Of a stretch of 64,000 bases of DNA, positions 51,585 through 59,571 are shown in pieces. The notes under the pieces were generated by a model, which searched no databases, was not told where the DNA came from, and saw only the letters and a program-made list of their open reading frames with translations. Both the position numbers and the translations under genes were made by a program. The DNA is from an uncultured Planctomycetota bacterium. GTDB taxonomy: Bacteria > Planctomycetota > Phycisphaerae > SM23-33. Each line of letters starts with the position of its first letter. Position 1 is the stretch's first letter. The stretch covers positions 113,627 through 177,626 of the forward strand of contig CAITIS010000057.1 of assembly GCA_903892515.1 (NCBI GenBank), in the 5' to 3' direction.

Positions 51585-52571
51585 TCAGAACTGCTGCAGG
51601 AATCGCACGTCGTTTTCGAACAGCAGGCGGATATCCGGAATGCCGTACTTACGCATGACCATGCGTTCGATGCCCAGGCCAAAGGCAAAGCCTGTGTACT
51701 TTTCGCTGTCGTAGCCGACGTCGTCCAGCACGTTGGGATCGACCATGCCGCAGCCGCCCAGTTCCACCCAGGCTTTCCGGCCATCGTCGAAGTGGAACAG
51801 CACGTCCAACTCGGCCGAGGGCTCGGTGAAGGGGAAGAAACTTGGCCGCAGCCGCGTCGTGATGTCGGGCCCGAAGTACGCCTTGCAGAACTGGTCGAGG
51901 CAGGTCTTCAGGTCGGCCATGGTCACGCCCTCATCGACGTACAGGCCCTCGACCTGGTGGAACATGAAGCTGTGCGTGGCATCGACGGTGTCAGGCCGAT
52001 ACACCCGGCCTGGGGCGATGATCCGCACCGGCGGAGACTGGCTCTCCATCACGCGGATCTGCACGGTGGAGGTCTGGCTGCGCAGCATCACCGACGGGCT
52101 GATGTAAAAGTTGTCCAGTTCGTCGCGGGCCGGGTGCGAGGGCGGAATGTTCAGGGCGTTGAAGTTGTGCCGCTCGTCCTCGACCTCGGGCCCATAGGCG
52201 GTGGAAAAGCCCATCCGCCCGAAAATCTCGTTGAGTTCGGCCACGGTTTGCGTGATGAGGTGCTGATGGCCGATCCGGCTGGCCTCGCCGGGCAGGGTGA
52301 CGTCGGTCACGGGTCCGCGTTTGACGGTCGAGACCGTGGCCTTGCGGGCCTCGAAGGCCGAAGAAAGGGCCTGCTTCAGATCGTTGGCCAGTTTGCCGTA
52401 CTCGGAGCGGTGCTCAGGTGGGATTTCCTTGAGCTTGCCCATGGCGGCCTTGACCGCGCCCTTGGCGCCCAGCCAGGCGATGCGCCAAGCTTCGAGCGCA
52501 TCGTCCCTGACCTCTGCCAGTTGGGCGAGGGCCTGATCGCGCAATTTCTGGAGATCGTCCAGGTTGGCCAT
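51585..52571 (-). CDS. pheS: Phenylalanine--tRNA ligase alpha subunit
   Basis: The 328-residue protein has the N-terminal coiled coil (LQKLRDQALAQLAEVRDDAL) that binds tRNA-Phe, and the class II core: HPARDELDNFYI (motif 1 area), motif 2 in APGRVYRPDTVDATHSFMFH, FFPFTEPSAELDV, and motif 3 FAFGLGIERMVMRKYGIPDI. Length is typical of bacterial PheS. It is the last gene of the minus-strand rpmI-rplT-pheS set; pheT, normally adjacent, lies at 34869-36950. Confidence 0.95.
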   Translation of the reverse strand: MANLDDLQKLRDQALAQLAEVRDDALEAWRIAWLGAKGAVKAAMGKLKEIPPEHRSEYGKLANDLKQALSSAFEARKATVSTVKRGPVTDVTLPGEASRIGHQHLITQTVAELNEIFGRMGFSTAYGPEVEDERHNFNALNIPPSHPARDELDNFYISPSVMLRSQTSTVQIRVMESQSPPVRIIAPGRVYRPDTVDATHSFMFHQVEGLYVDEGVTMADLKTCLDQFCKAYFGPDITTRLRPSFFPFTEPSAELDVLFHFDDGRKAWVELGGCGMVDPNVLDDVGYDSEKYTGFAFGLGIERMVMRKYGIPDIRLLFENDVRFLQQF

Positions 52572-52599
52572 GACCGTCCTCGGATCGCGTGCGTCTTCG

Positions 52600-52843
52600 T
52601 CTCACAGCCGCCCTCGGCTGTGAGTGGGTGCCGCGCCTTGCAGGTGTGTGTCGCACGGCTGCAAACACCGCAGCCGTGGCACCCGGCAATGGGCGTCTGG
52701 GCATGGCCAGCCCAAGACAGCGGGCTGACCATGGCACCCGAAATCGATCGCACCGGGAAGCGCGGGCAAGCCTGCCCGCTCTACGGTGCTCGATCAATAG
52801 CATGGTCATCCTGAGTACAGGACTGGCCATGCCACCCGGATAC
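52600..52843. repeat. Spacer with family E-like repeats
   Basis: CACAGCCGCCCTCGGCTGTG at 52602-52621 is a palindrome also seen near 43440. GCATGGCCAGCCC / GGGCTGACCATGGCACCCG and CATGGTCATCCTGAG / GACTGGCCATGCCACCCGG follow. No gene. Confidence 0.6.
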
Positions 52844-53227
52844 TTACCGAATCACCGCGGCCTTGGCGTAGCTGGGGGCCTTGTCGCGGGCGATGGCGTA
52901 GATCTTATCGAAGGCGGCGGGGTCGGCAATGGCCACTTCCGAGAGCATCTTGCGGTTGAGTTGGACGCCCGCTTCGTTGAGGGCGGCCATAAACCGGCTG
53001 TAGGTCAGGCCGCGAGCGCGGCAGGCGGCCGAGATGCGGGTGATCCACAGCCCGCGGAAATCGCGCTTCTTCGTGCGGCGGTCGCGCGTGGCGTTCTCGC
53101 CGGCGTGCATGAGGACCTGGATGGCAACGCGGTAGCGGCGACTGCCCGCACCCACATGACCACGGGCCTTTTTGAGGACTTTCTTGTGCTTGCGCGTCTT
53201 GACGACGCCGCGTGTGGAACGTGGCAT
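52844..53227 (-). CDS. rplT: 50S ribosomal protein L20
   Basis: The 127 residues are standard: start MPRSTRGVVKTRKHKKVLKK, the conserved ARGHVGAGSRRYRVA, RRTKKRDFRGLWITRISAA, and GLTYSRFMAALNEAGVQLNR. L20 nucleates 50S assembly on 23S rRNA domain I and in other bacteria represses its own operon through the rpmI leader. It lies between rpmI and pheS as in many bacteria. Confidence 0.97.
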   Translation of the reverse strand: MPRSTRGVVKTRKHKKVLKKARGHVGAGSRRYRVAIQVLMHAGENATRDRRTKKRDFRGLWITRISAACRARGLTYSRFMAALNEAGVQLNRKMLSEVAIADPAAFDKIYAIARDKAPSYAKAAVIR

Positions 53228-53440
53228 AACTCAAACTCCCTTCGGCCGGTGGACAGCCCCGAATTTCGGGACCCGTTCTTTCCCACGCAGGCCGGTATAA
53301 AAGGGCTTCCTGGTGCGGGTGCCACTGCTGCGGCGTTTGCAGCAGTGAACTCGTTGCACTGCGAACTTCGCAGCGTTTTCACCAGGCGCGGGCGAATTTG
53401 CCCGCCGTACCGCTTGCTTCAGCAACTCGCTGAAGAAAGC

Positions 53441-53638
53441 TTAGCCCAGACCCAGCAGCTTCTTGGCTGCCTTTTCAAAACTCTTGTTCAGCATGATCTT
53501 CTTGCGCAGGCCACGCAGTTGGCCCGAACTCTTGGCCGACTTGAGGTGGCCACGCGAGGGGCGGCTCATCTTGATCCTGCCATTGGCGGTCACTTTGACG
53601 CGCTTGGCGACGGACTTATTCGTCTTTTGCTTCGGCAT
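53441..53638 (-). CDS. rpmI: 50S ribosomal protein L35
   Basis: The 65 residues start MPKQKTNKSVAKRVKVTANG and include the basic core RIKMSRPSRGHLKSAKSSGQ and RGLRKKIMLNKSFEKAAKKL, matching L35. infC, usually just upstream, is not in its expected place. A 214-nt gap to rplT is longer than usual and shows no other gene. Confidence 0.95.
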   Translation of the reverse strand: MPKQKTNKSVAKRVKVTANGRIKMSRPSRGHLKSAKSSGQLRGLRKKIMLNKSFEKAAKKLLGLG

Positions 53639-53746
53639 GCCGACTTACCTTTGTCTTTCAAAACCATCATACGACCAGGCCGGCCAACGCGGCCCAGCCC
53701 TTCCGCTTGTGGCAACAGCATCTCCACCGGGGCGGAAAAGATCCGT

Positions 53747-53774
53747 ATTCTAGCGACTCGCCCGACGGAGGCAA
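53747..53774 (-). promoter_or_regulatory. Promoter of rpmI-rplT-pheS
   Basis: Minus strand: TTGCCT (complement of 53769-53774), 16-nt spacer, TAGAAT (complement of 53747-53752). This gives a leader of about 100 nt before rpmI, where an L20 autoregulatory structure would be expected; the fold itself was not established. Confidence 0.65.
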
Positions 53775-53841
53775 GAGGATTTTCTCCGGCCGTGTGGCGC
53801 CATTTTGTCGTGCCTTGTCCGCGCCCCGAGGCGGCTTGGCC

Positions 53842-53871
53842 TTGCTCTGGGCGGTCCGTAAAGGGTATTCT
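53842..53871 (+). promoter_or_regulatory. Candidate promoter of the PduS-like gene
   Basis: TTGCTC (53842-53847), 18-nt spacer, TATTCT (53866-53871), with the start codon 22 nt downstream and GAGG in between. It is divergent from the rpmI promoter, about 90 bp away. Confidence 0.5.
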
Positions 53872-53893
53872 AGGGCTTTACAGTCGAGGTTCC

Positions 53894-55225
53894 ATGACCG
53901 GAATTACACTCCAGCAGATTGCCCAGGCCGGCGTAGTGGGTTCGGGCGGGGCGGGTTTTCCCACCCACGTCAAACTCGCCGCCAAGGCCGACACCGTCAT
54001 TATCAACGCTGCCGAGTGCGAGCCGCTGTTGCATAAGGATAAGGAAGTCCTGCGCCGCTTTGCCCCTTCCGTGCTCTCGGGCCTGGCCGCGGCGATGGAA
54101 CTTACCGGCGCCACGCAGGGCATCATCGGCATCAAGGAAAAGTACCACGACCTGATCGAGACGCTCACGCCCATGCTGCAAGGCGGCACGCGCATCAAAG
54201 CCCTGCCCGACGCCTACCCAGCCGGCGATGAGTTCATCCTGGTCTATGAAGTTCTTGGCCGGGTGATTCCGCCGGGCGGCATTCCGCTGCACGTCGGGGC
54301 CGTGGTGATGAACGTCGAGACCGCGTACAACGTGGCCCAGTCGCCGCGCCAGGCCGTGGTCGAGAAATTCGTATCGGTGGCCGGCGCGGTGGCCAGCCCG
54401 ATGACGCTGCGCGTGCCCGTGGGCGTAAGCCTGGCCCAGTGCATTGCCGCCGCGGGCGGGACAACGGCCGAACACCCGGTGCTGATCGTCGGCGGCGTGA
54501 TGATGGGGCGGATCGAAGATAACCCCAGCGCCGTGGTGGACAAGACTACCGGGGCGGTGATCGTGCTGCCGGCGGATCATTATGTAGTGCGGCGGCATCG
54601 GCGGACGTGGAGCCACGCCGCCCGCATTGGCCGAAGCGCCTGCGACCAGTGCAGCTTCTGCACCGAACTGTGCCCGCGGTACCTGCTGGGACATCCCATC
54701 CAGCCGCACCGGGCCATGCGCAGCCCGGGCTTTAACAAGGTCGGCCAGGCCGACGTGACGGGCACGCTGTTCTGCTGCGAGTGCAACCTGTGCAGCATGT
54801 ACGCCTGCCCTGAGGACCTCGACCCGCGCAGCGTCTGCGGCCAGAACAAGCGCCGGCTGATGGGCGAAGGCACGAAGTGGCCCGACGCGCCGTTCAACGG
54901 CACGCGGCCTGACCTGCTGATGAAGAACCGCAAGGCCCCGACGGCCCGGCTGATACGCAAACTGGGCTTGAGCGGGTTCAACAACGTCGGCCCGCTGACC
55001 GAAGAATTGCTGTCGACGCGGCGCGTGGGCATCAAGCTCAAGCAGCATGTGGGCGCGCCCTGCCAGGCCACCGTGGCGGTGGGGCAGAAGGTCGCGCGTG
55101 GCCAGGTCGTCGGCGAGCGGGCCATGAGCGAGGGCAAGCCCGCCCTGGGCGCCCCCGTGCATGCGTCCATCGACGGGGCGGTAACGGCCATCACTGACGG
55201 CGTCATCTGGATTGAACAGCGGTAG
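53894..55225 (+). CDS. PduS/RnfC-type flavin and Fe-S electron transfer protein
   Basis: The 443-residue protein has the RnfC/NuoF-like Rossmann part (VVGSGGAGFPTHVKLAAK; INAAECEPLLHKDKEVLRRF), an SLBB-like part (VAGAVASPMTLRVPVGVSLA), two [4Fe-4S] motifs (CDQCSFCTELCP; CCECNLCSMYACP), and a barrel-sandwich C-terminal part (GAPCQATVAVGQKVARGQVV, VHASIDGAVTAI). Length and order fit PduS, the cobalamin-reductase/electron-transfer protein of propanediol microcompartments, better than membrane RnfC. The gene directly precedes a PduT-like shell protein, its known partner. The start is at 53894; upstream in-frame sequence is the antisense of rpmI/rplT and was discarded. Confidence 0.85.
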   Translation: MTGITLQQIAQAGVVGSGGAGFPTHVKLAAKADTVIINAAECEPLLHKDKEVLRRFAPSVLSGLAAAMELTGATQGIIGIKEKYHDLIETLTPMLQGGTRIKALPDAYPAGDEFILVYEVLGRVIPPGGIPLHVGAVVMNVETAYNVAQSPRQAVVEKFVSVAGAVASPMTLRVPVGVSLAQCIAAAGGTTAEHPVLIVGGVMMGRIEDNPSAVVDKTTGAVIVLPADHYVVRRHRRTWSHAARIGRSACDQCSFCTELCPRYLLGHPIQPHRAMRSPGFNKVGQADVTGTLFCCECNLCSMYACPEDLDPRSVCGQNKRRLMGEGTKWPDAPFNGTRPDLLMKNRKAPTARLIRKLGLSGFNNVGPLTEELLSTRRVGIKLKQHVGAPCQATVAVGQKVARGQVVGERAMSEGKPALGAPVHASIDGAVTAITDGVIWIEQR

Positions 55226-55261
55226 GCGTGGCCGCGTTAGGTATTGAGTTGCGTCAGGCAT

Positions 55262-55410
55262 TGAATCGCGTCAGGACATAGATAGAGCCGCAAGACGACG
55301 CGGCTCAACCTATGGCACCCTTGCCGGCTCAACCTATGGCACCCGCGTGTGAAAGATGGGTGCCATGGTCTGACTCGACCGAGCCGAAGGCGAGATTGAG
55401 GCTGACCATG
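55262..55410. repeat. Families D and E repeats between the PduS- and PduT-like genes
   Basis: ATAGATAGAGCCGC / GCGGCTCAACCTATGGCACC (D) and GGTGCCATGGTCTGACTC ... GAGGCTGACCATG (E). The two genes are thus not tightly packed, though same-strand. Confidence 0.6.
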
Positions 55411-55443
55411 CAAGACGATAAGTTCGCTTCTGAAGGTGAATGA

Positions 55444-56004
55444 ATGAGTAATCAGCGATCGATCGGTGCGATTGAACTGTCCTCTGTGGCTGTGGGCTAT
55501 CGGGTGCAGGATGAACTGCTCAAGGCCGCGACGGTGGAGATCGTCATCGCGCGGACGATCTGCTCGGGCAAGTACCTCATCGTCTATACCGGTGGGGTCA
55601 GCGATGTCCGCTCCGCCACCGACGCCGGCCTGCGGGCCTCCGGCGAGGCCATTATCGACCACCTGATCCTGCCGACGGTGCACGAGTCGGTCTTTCCGGC
55701 CTTGACGCAGTCGGTCGTGCTCAACGAAAAGAACCCGCAGGCCCTGGGCGTCGTCGAGAGCTTCTCGGGCGTCTCGATCATCGCCGCCGCCGATGCCGCC
55801 GCCAAGGCCGCCGATGTCCAACTCTTCCGCATCCACGTGGCCATGGCGCTGGGTGGCAAGGGATTCTGCCTCATGACCGGCACGCTGGCCGACGTGACCT
55901 CAGGCGTAGCCACCGCCGCCGATGAAGTCCGCAAGCGCGGCCTGCTGGTCAACGACGTAGTCATCGCCCAGCCCAGCCGCGAACTCTTTGCCGAGTACGT
56001 TTGA
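55444..56004 (+). CDS. PduT-like tandem-BMC (BMC-T) microcompartment shell protein
   Basis: The 186 residues contain two BMC domains. The first is about 5-90 (IGAIELSSVAVGYRVQDELL, LLKAATVEIVIARTICSGKY) and the second about 97-180 (ALGVVESFSGVSIIAAADAA, VAMALGGKGFCLMTGTLADV). Cys40 in RTICSGKY aligns by eye with the PduT Cys that holds a [4Fe-4S] cluster at the trimer pore. BMC-T trimers form facets of protein organelles, and the Fe-S variant passes electrons to PduS. No other shell or signature enzyme gene lies in the window. GAAGGTGA lies upstream of the ATG. Confidence 0.88.
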   Translation: MSNQRSIGAIELSSVAVGYRVQDELLKAATVEIVIARTICSGKYLIVYTGGVSDVRSATDAGLRASGEAIIDHLILPTVHESVFPALTQSVVLNEKNPQALGVVESFSGVSIIAAADAAAKAADVQLFRIHVAMALGGKGFCLMTGTLADVTSGVATAADEVRKRGLLVNDVVIAQPSRELFAEYV

Positions 56005-56011
56005 ACGGCAG

Positions 56012-56205
56012 GGCGTAGGGCATAGGGCGGAGGAAAGAGAAAAGACGTCCGCAGGGTGGCATGGTCACGCTGTTCGCGTGACCATGTGAGGACGCATCAC
56101 GCAACCCTGCGCTCTGCGCCGAATCAGGTGCCGTGGCTTGCGAGTGAAGCGAGCAACCACGTTCGCACACGGGGGCACGCGTCCCGAATCGTTCCCCACG
56201 GTTCC
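56012..56205. repeat. Families E, F and I repeats
   Basis: CAGGGCGTAGGGCATAGGGC (I), GGCATGGTCACGCTG / CGCGTGACCATG (E, 56057-56087), CGTGGCTTGCGAGTGAAGCG / GAGCAACCACG (F, 56132-56161) and CGAATCGTTCCCC / CGGTTCC (10-bp type). Confidence 0.6.
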
Positions 56206-56239
56206 AATCGGTCCATCGTATAATTATTCACGTCTCATA

Positions 56240-56281
56240 TTGACAAAAATATCTCATGGTGTATCATTACTGTAGTGATAC
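56240..56281 (+). promoter_or_regulatory. Promoter with 21-bp interrupted palindrome
   Basis: TTGACA (56240-56245), 16-nt spacer, TATCAT (56262-56267). The palindrome has outer arms GTATCA (56261-56266) and TGATAC (56276-56281) and inner TAC/GTA, with three unpaired positions, and lies over the -10 and start site. The stretch is strikingly AT-rich for this genome. It is a good candidate operator for a dimeric HTH protein, possibly the gene's own product. Confidence 0.7.
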
Positions 56282-56300
56282 ACTAAAGAAGGAGATGCCC

Positions 56301-57896
56301 ATGGGCAAGAAGCCACACAGCCGAAACGGTGCAGGTCAGTCAGCCAAGGGTTCTTTCAGCCAAGTCGCTAAGGCCCCCTCGGCCAGCGTCGCGCTGGCCA
56401 AGTCCGAGCCGGGCGGTTCGCCCAAGCAGGATCTGTTGACCATGGAAGAGGCCATCGACCAGCTCAAGACCACCAGGCCGTCGTTCTATCGCTGGTTGCG
56501 CGAGGGCAAGATCAAGGGTTTCAAGATCGGCCGGCAGTGGCGGTTCGAGCGGCAGGACATCGAACGGTTCTTGCAGGGGCTTGGCCCGCGGATCGACCTG
56601 CCCGTCAGCCCCGCGCCGCTGGTGCGGCAGTTGGAGGCGAAGCTCGCTGCCGTCGGCAAGCGCGTCGAGGCGGGACGTTTTCCCGACGATCCCGTGGCCG
56701 ACGCGGTCTATCTGATGATCGCCCTGGCCTATCACCAGCGGGCCAGCGACATCCACATAACGCCGCAGTACGAATCGGGCGCGTGGTCGGCCGTCATGCG
56801 AACTCGCATCGACGGCGTGCTGCACGTGCAGGCCCAGGCCGACATCCGCCTGCTGCCGGCGCTAATGGAGCGCTGGAAAAGCCTGGCGGCCATGAGCGGC
56901 TTGGACAAGAACATGCCCCAGGATGGCCGGATGACCGTCATGGTCGAGGGCACGGAAGCGGATCTTCGCACGTCGATCCTTCCGGCCCAAGGTGGCGAGG
57001 CGTTGACGGTGCGGCTGCTGCTGCGGCTTCAGGATCTTCTGACCTTCGACTTGAACAAGTTTGGCTTCGATCCGGCCGACCTGAAGCGGATCATCGAGGC
57101 CGTGCATGCCCCGCACGGCGTCATCGTCTGCAATGGCCCCTCGGGCAGCGGCAAGACCACGACGCTGTACGCCTGCCTGTCGATGCTGGCCGGGCCGGAG
57201 ATAAAGACCCTGAGCGTCGAAGACCCGGTGGAATACATCCTGCCCTGGGTGACGCAAGTCTCGGCGAATTTCCAGGTCGGCCTGGGCTTTGCCCGCGCGG
57301 TGCGGGCTTTCCTGCGCTCCGATCCTGACGTCATCATGGTCGGAGAGATTCGCGACCTGGAGGTACTGGAGACCTGCATCCAGGCGGCCATGACGGGGCA
57401 CTTGGTGATGACGCAACTTCACGCCACGGACTCGGCCTCGGCCTTGCGTCGGATGGTTGAGATCGGCTGCAAGCCTTTCATGGTCAGCGACGGCGTCCGG
57501 CTGGTCATTTCGCAGCGGCTGATTCGCCGGCTGTGCACCAAGTGCAGCAAGCCCGTGACGCTATCGGCCGAGGAAGAGGCGATGGTGGCCGAAGGCGCGG
57601 TTAGTGGCGGCTTGGCCTTGGCGACGCTGCCGCGCGAGTTCCGCCAGCCTGTGGGCTGCCCCGAGTGCGCGGGCACCGGGTATCGCGGCAGAGCGGTGGT
57701 GGCCGAGACGCTCAAGATCAGCGGCGCGATCGCCAAAGCATTGCGTGACGAGGCCAACGTGGACGATCTACGCCGCTTGGCCATCTCCGAAGGCATGACC
57801 ACCATGCGGGCCGACGGCATCCGCAAGGCCGCCCATGGCTTCACGTCGCTGCGCGAGGTGCAATGGGTCTGCGGCGCGGTCTGGGAAGGCAAATAA
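56301..57896 (+). CDS. PilB/GspE-type ATPase fused to an excisionase-like HTH domain
   Basis: The 531-residue protein starts with a 44-residue low-complexity tail, then a MerR/excisionase-type HTH at about 45-91 (LLTMEEAIDQLKTTRPSFYR, WLREGKIKGFKIGRQWRFER). The rest is a secretion ATPase: N2-like part (ALAYHQRASDIHITPQY), Walker A GPSGSGKT (279-286), Asp box LSVEDPVEYI, Walker B SDPDVIMVGEIRD, a His-box region TQLHATDSAS, and Zn cysteines (CTKCSKP; GCPECAGTGYRGR). AAGGAG lies 6 nt before the ATG at 56301. No pilin gene is adjacent. Either the ATPase moonlights in DNA binding or the HTH mediates protein contact. Confidence 0.85.
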   Translation: MGKKPHSRNGAGQSAKGSFSQVAKAPSASVALAKSEPGGSPKQDLLTMEEAIDQLKTTRPSFYRWLREGKIKGFKIGRQWRFERQDIERFLQGLGPRIDLPVSPAPLVRQLEAKLAAVGKRVEAGRFPDDPVADAVYLMIALAYHQRASDIHITPQYESGAWSAVMRTRIDGVLHVQAQADIRLLPALMERWKSLAAMSGLDKNMPQDGRMTVMVEGTEADLRTSILPAQGGEALTVRLLLRLQDLLTFDLNKFGFDPADLKRIIEAVHAPHGVIVCNGPSGSGKTTTLYACLSMLAGPEIKTLSVEDPVEYILPWVTQVSANFQVGLGFARAVRAFLRSDPDVIMVGEIRDLEVLETCIQAAMTGHLVMTQLHATDSASALRRMVEIGCKPFMVSDGVRLVISQRLIRRLCTKCSKPVTLSAEEEAMVAEGAVSGGLALATLPREFRQPVGCPECAGTGYRGRAVVAETLKISGAIAKALRDEANVDDLRRLAISEGMTTMRADGIRKAAHGFTSLREVQWVCGAVWEGK

Positions 57897-57899
57897 TGT

Positions 57900-58262
57900 T
57901 CTGGAAGCACGCTTTACTGGGTGCCATAGGTTGAGTCGGCAAGGGTGCCATAGGTTGAGCCGCGCTGTCTGGCGGCTCTACCTATGCCGGGGGTGCCGTG
58001 GCCGCGGCGTCCAGCGGCCACGCCGGTAGTGCTATGCTTGACGTCGGGCATAGGCAGTCCCGCCTTCGCAAGAAAGCGCGAAGCCGTGCCAGCCTATGGC
58101 ACCCAGCTATGCCACCTACCCATGACCCACCTGTGGCATCCACCGCTCCAGTGGGTGGCATGGTCACCCTTTCGTTGGGGTGACCATGTGTGGACCCGCT
58201 AAGGGAACTTTTCGTCTGAACATGGTCACGCGAACAGCGCGACCATGCCACCCAGCTATGCC
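57900..58262. repeat. Families D and E repeats
   Basis: GGTGCCATAGGTTGAG twice with GCGGCTCTACCTATG, then GGGCATAGGCAGTCCCG, GCGAAGCCGTGCCAGCC, TATGGCACCC (D). Then TGGCATGGTCACCC / GGGGTGACCATG (58158-58191) and ACATGGTCACGCGAACAGCG / CGACCATGCCACCC (E). No gene in 57897-58373. Confidence 0.7.
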
Positions 58263-58302
58263 ACCCGTCCCAGGGAAGAATACTGCCGTCGCGGGCGCAA
58301 GT

Positions 58303-58329
58303 TAAACCATCTCGCAAAACTTCCGATAA
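58303..58329 (+). promoter_or_regulatory. Sigma-28 (FliA)-like promoter
   Basis: TAAACCAT (58303-58310), 11-nt spacer, TCCGATAA (58322-58329). The known flagellar sigma-28 consensus is TAAAGTTT-N11-GCCGATAA: the -35 core TAAA, exact spacing and 7 of 8 -10 bases agree. It lies 44 nt before the YkgJ-like gene that precedes flagellin. Confidence 0.72.
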
Positions 58330-58373
58330 TAGACTTTGGGTCAAGATCGGGCTTCCGGAGAGGAAGTCACTAG

Positions 58374-59213
58374 ATGATGGTTAGTGCTCTCGCTACGTCT
58401 GCGGGCGTCCTGGTGGACGCTCTGACAGGTCGGCCCAGGCTGCGCGCAGCCGGGTGCGAGGTAATTCATCTGCGCCTGGCGCTGCCCGGTGGGCCCATGG
58501 CGTTCCATCTGGCTGCGCCGGAGCGGCCGGTTCGCCTGAGCGAACTGGTCCCCGTGTGCCGGTACCTGTCGAGTCAGATCATGCAATCCGCCGTGCACGA
58601 TGCCGGCGCGACCGGCGAGAGCGTCGCCTGCCGCAAGGGCTGCTCGGCCTGCTGCCACTATCTCGTGCCGCTGTCGGTGCCCGAGTCCTTATGGTTGTAC
58701 GAGCACGTCCAGGCCTTGCCGTCGGCGCGGCGCCGCACGGTCATGCGGGCTTTTACGGTTGCGGCCGCAAAGCTGTTTTCCGGCGGCCGGTTGCCCATGC
58801 TTTCCAGCCAGGACAGCCAGAGCGAAGAAATCGGCCGCGTTTCTGAGTGGTACCGGGCGCTGGATTTGGCCTGCCCGCTCCTGCGCGAGCACCTGTGCTC
58901 GGTCTACGCCACCAGGCCGCTGGCGTGCCGCGAGCACGTGATGCTGACCGATCCTTCGGGCTGCACCAACCCTTCGGCCACGGCCGGGCAGCGGGTGATC
59001 ATGCCCGCGAGCCTGGTGAATTGCCTGGCCGAAGTGACGGCCGAGCTGGAGCAGCGGCCGATCGAGTCGGTCCTGCTGCCCCTGACGATGCACTGGGTGC
59101 GGGCCAACCTGGGCCGATTCCGCCACACCTGGCCGGCGCCGCTGCTGGTGAAGATGCTGGCAGAACGCCTCACCGCGGCTGTGAGGGCGGCTGAAGCTTC
59201 CGGCAAGCTGTAA
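58374..59213 (+). CDS. YkgJ-family Cys-cluster protein (flagellin N-methylase-like)
   Basis: The 279-residue protein carries the CxxxCxxCC cluster CRKGCSACCHYLVPLS at about 83-98, then CPLLREHLCSVYATRPLACR. This is the zinc- or iron-chelating motif of the YkgJ family, which includes FliB, the Salmonella flagellin lysine N-methylase. The N-terminal about 60 residues (VIHLRLALPGGPMAFHLAAP) are not part of the cluster. GAGGAAG lies upstream of the ATG. It is same-strand just before flagellin and preceded by a sigma-28-like promoter, which supports a flagellin-modifying role. The family also contains members unrelated to flagella. Confidence 0.8.
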   Translation: MMVSALATSAGVLVDALTGRPRLRAAGCEVIHLRLALPGGPMAFHLAAPERPVRLSELVPVCRYLSSQIMQSAVHDAGATGESVACRKGCSACCHYLVPLSVPESLWLYEHVQALPSARRRTVMRAFTVAAAKLFSGGRLPMLSSQDSQSEEIGRVSEWYRALDLACPLLREHLCSVYATRPLACREHVMLTDPSGCTNPSATAGQRVIMPASLVNCLAEVTAELEQRPIESVLLPLTMHWVRANLGRFRHTWPAPLLVKMLAERLTAAVRAAEASGKL

Positions 59214-59432
59214 GGTGGGGGCACCTCTTCTCATTCCTTCTTCTGTTAGCCCGGCAGGGCGTCTGAAAGTAGCCCCGTCCCGCAGCGTAGCAAGGGCGGG
59301 GTAGCGTGTTCAACATAGCCCCGAAACCGGAAACTTCAAGATTCTGTGGCCCGTCTTGACCGCAGATATGGGTGCGGGACGCTCGGATTGCCCCACATGT
59401 TGGGTTTTGCGGCTTGGCTAGGGGGTAGCCCC

Positions 59433-59459
59433 TAAGGATTTTCTTCCCACTGCCCTCAA
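59433..59459 (+). promoter_or_regulatory. Weak sigma-28-like promoter before flagellin
   Basis: TAAGGATT (59433-59440), 11 nt, GCCCTCAA (59452-59459). Spacing equals the sigma-28 consensus, but only 5 of 8 -10 bases agree. It would give a leader of about 105 nt. Nothing else recognisable lies in 59214-59571 apart from a CCCCGTCCCGCAGCG / AAGGGCGGGGTAG pairing near 59265-59302. Confidence 0.35.
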
Positions 59460-59571
59460 GTTATCCAGCTTCACATCGACAATGACCCGTAGAAGACACG
59501 GCCCATGGGCCGAGCGTGGCTAAAACGCATGCTGCGGAGCCTGCACCACGCGGGTAAAAGTGGAGAAGAAC

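Noticed and set aside
52589..53893. In-frame N-terminal extension of the PduS-like protein
   Set aside because: It lies antisense to rpmI and rplT and crosses their promoter; the conserved protein begins at 53894.
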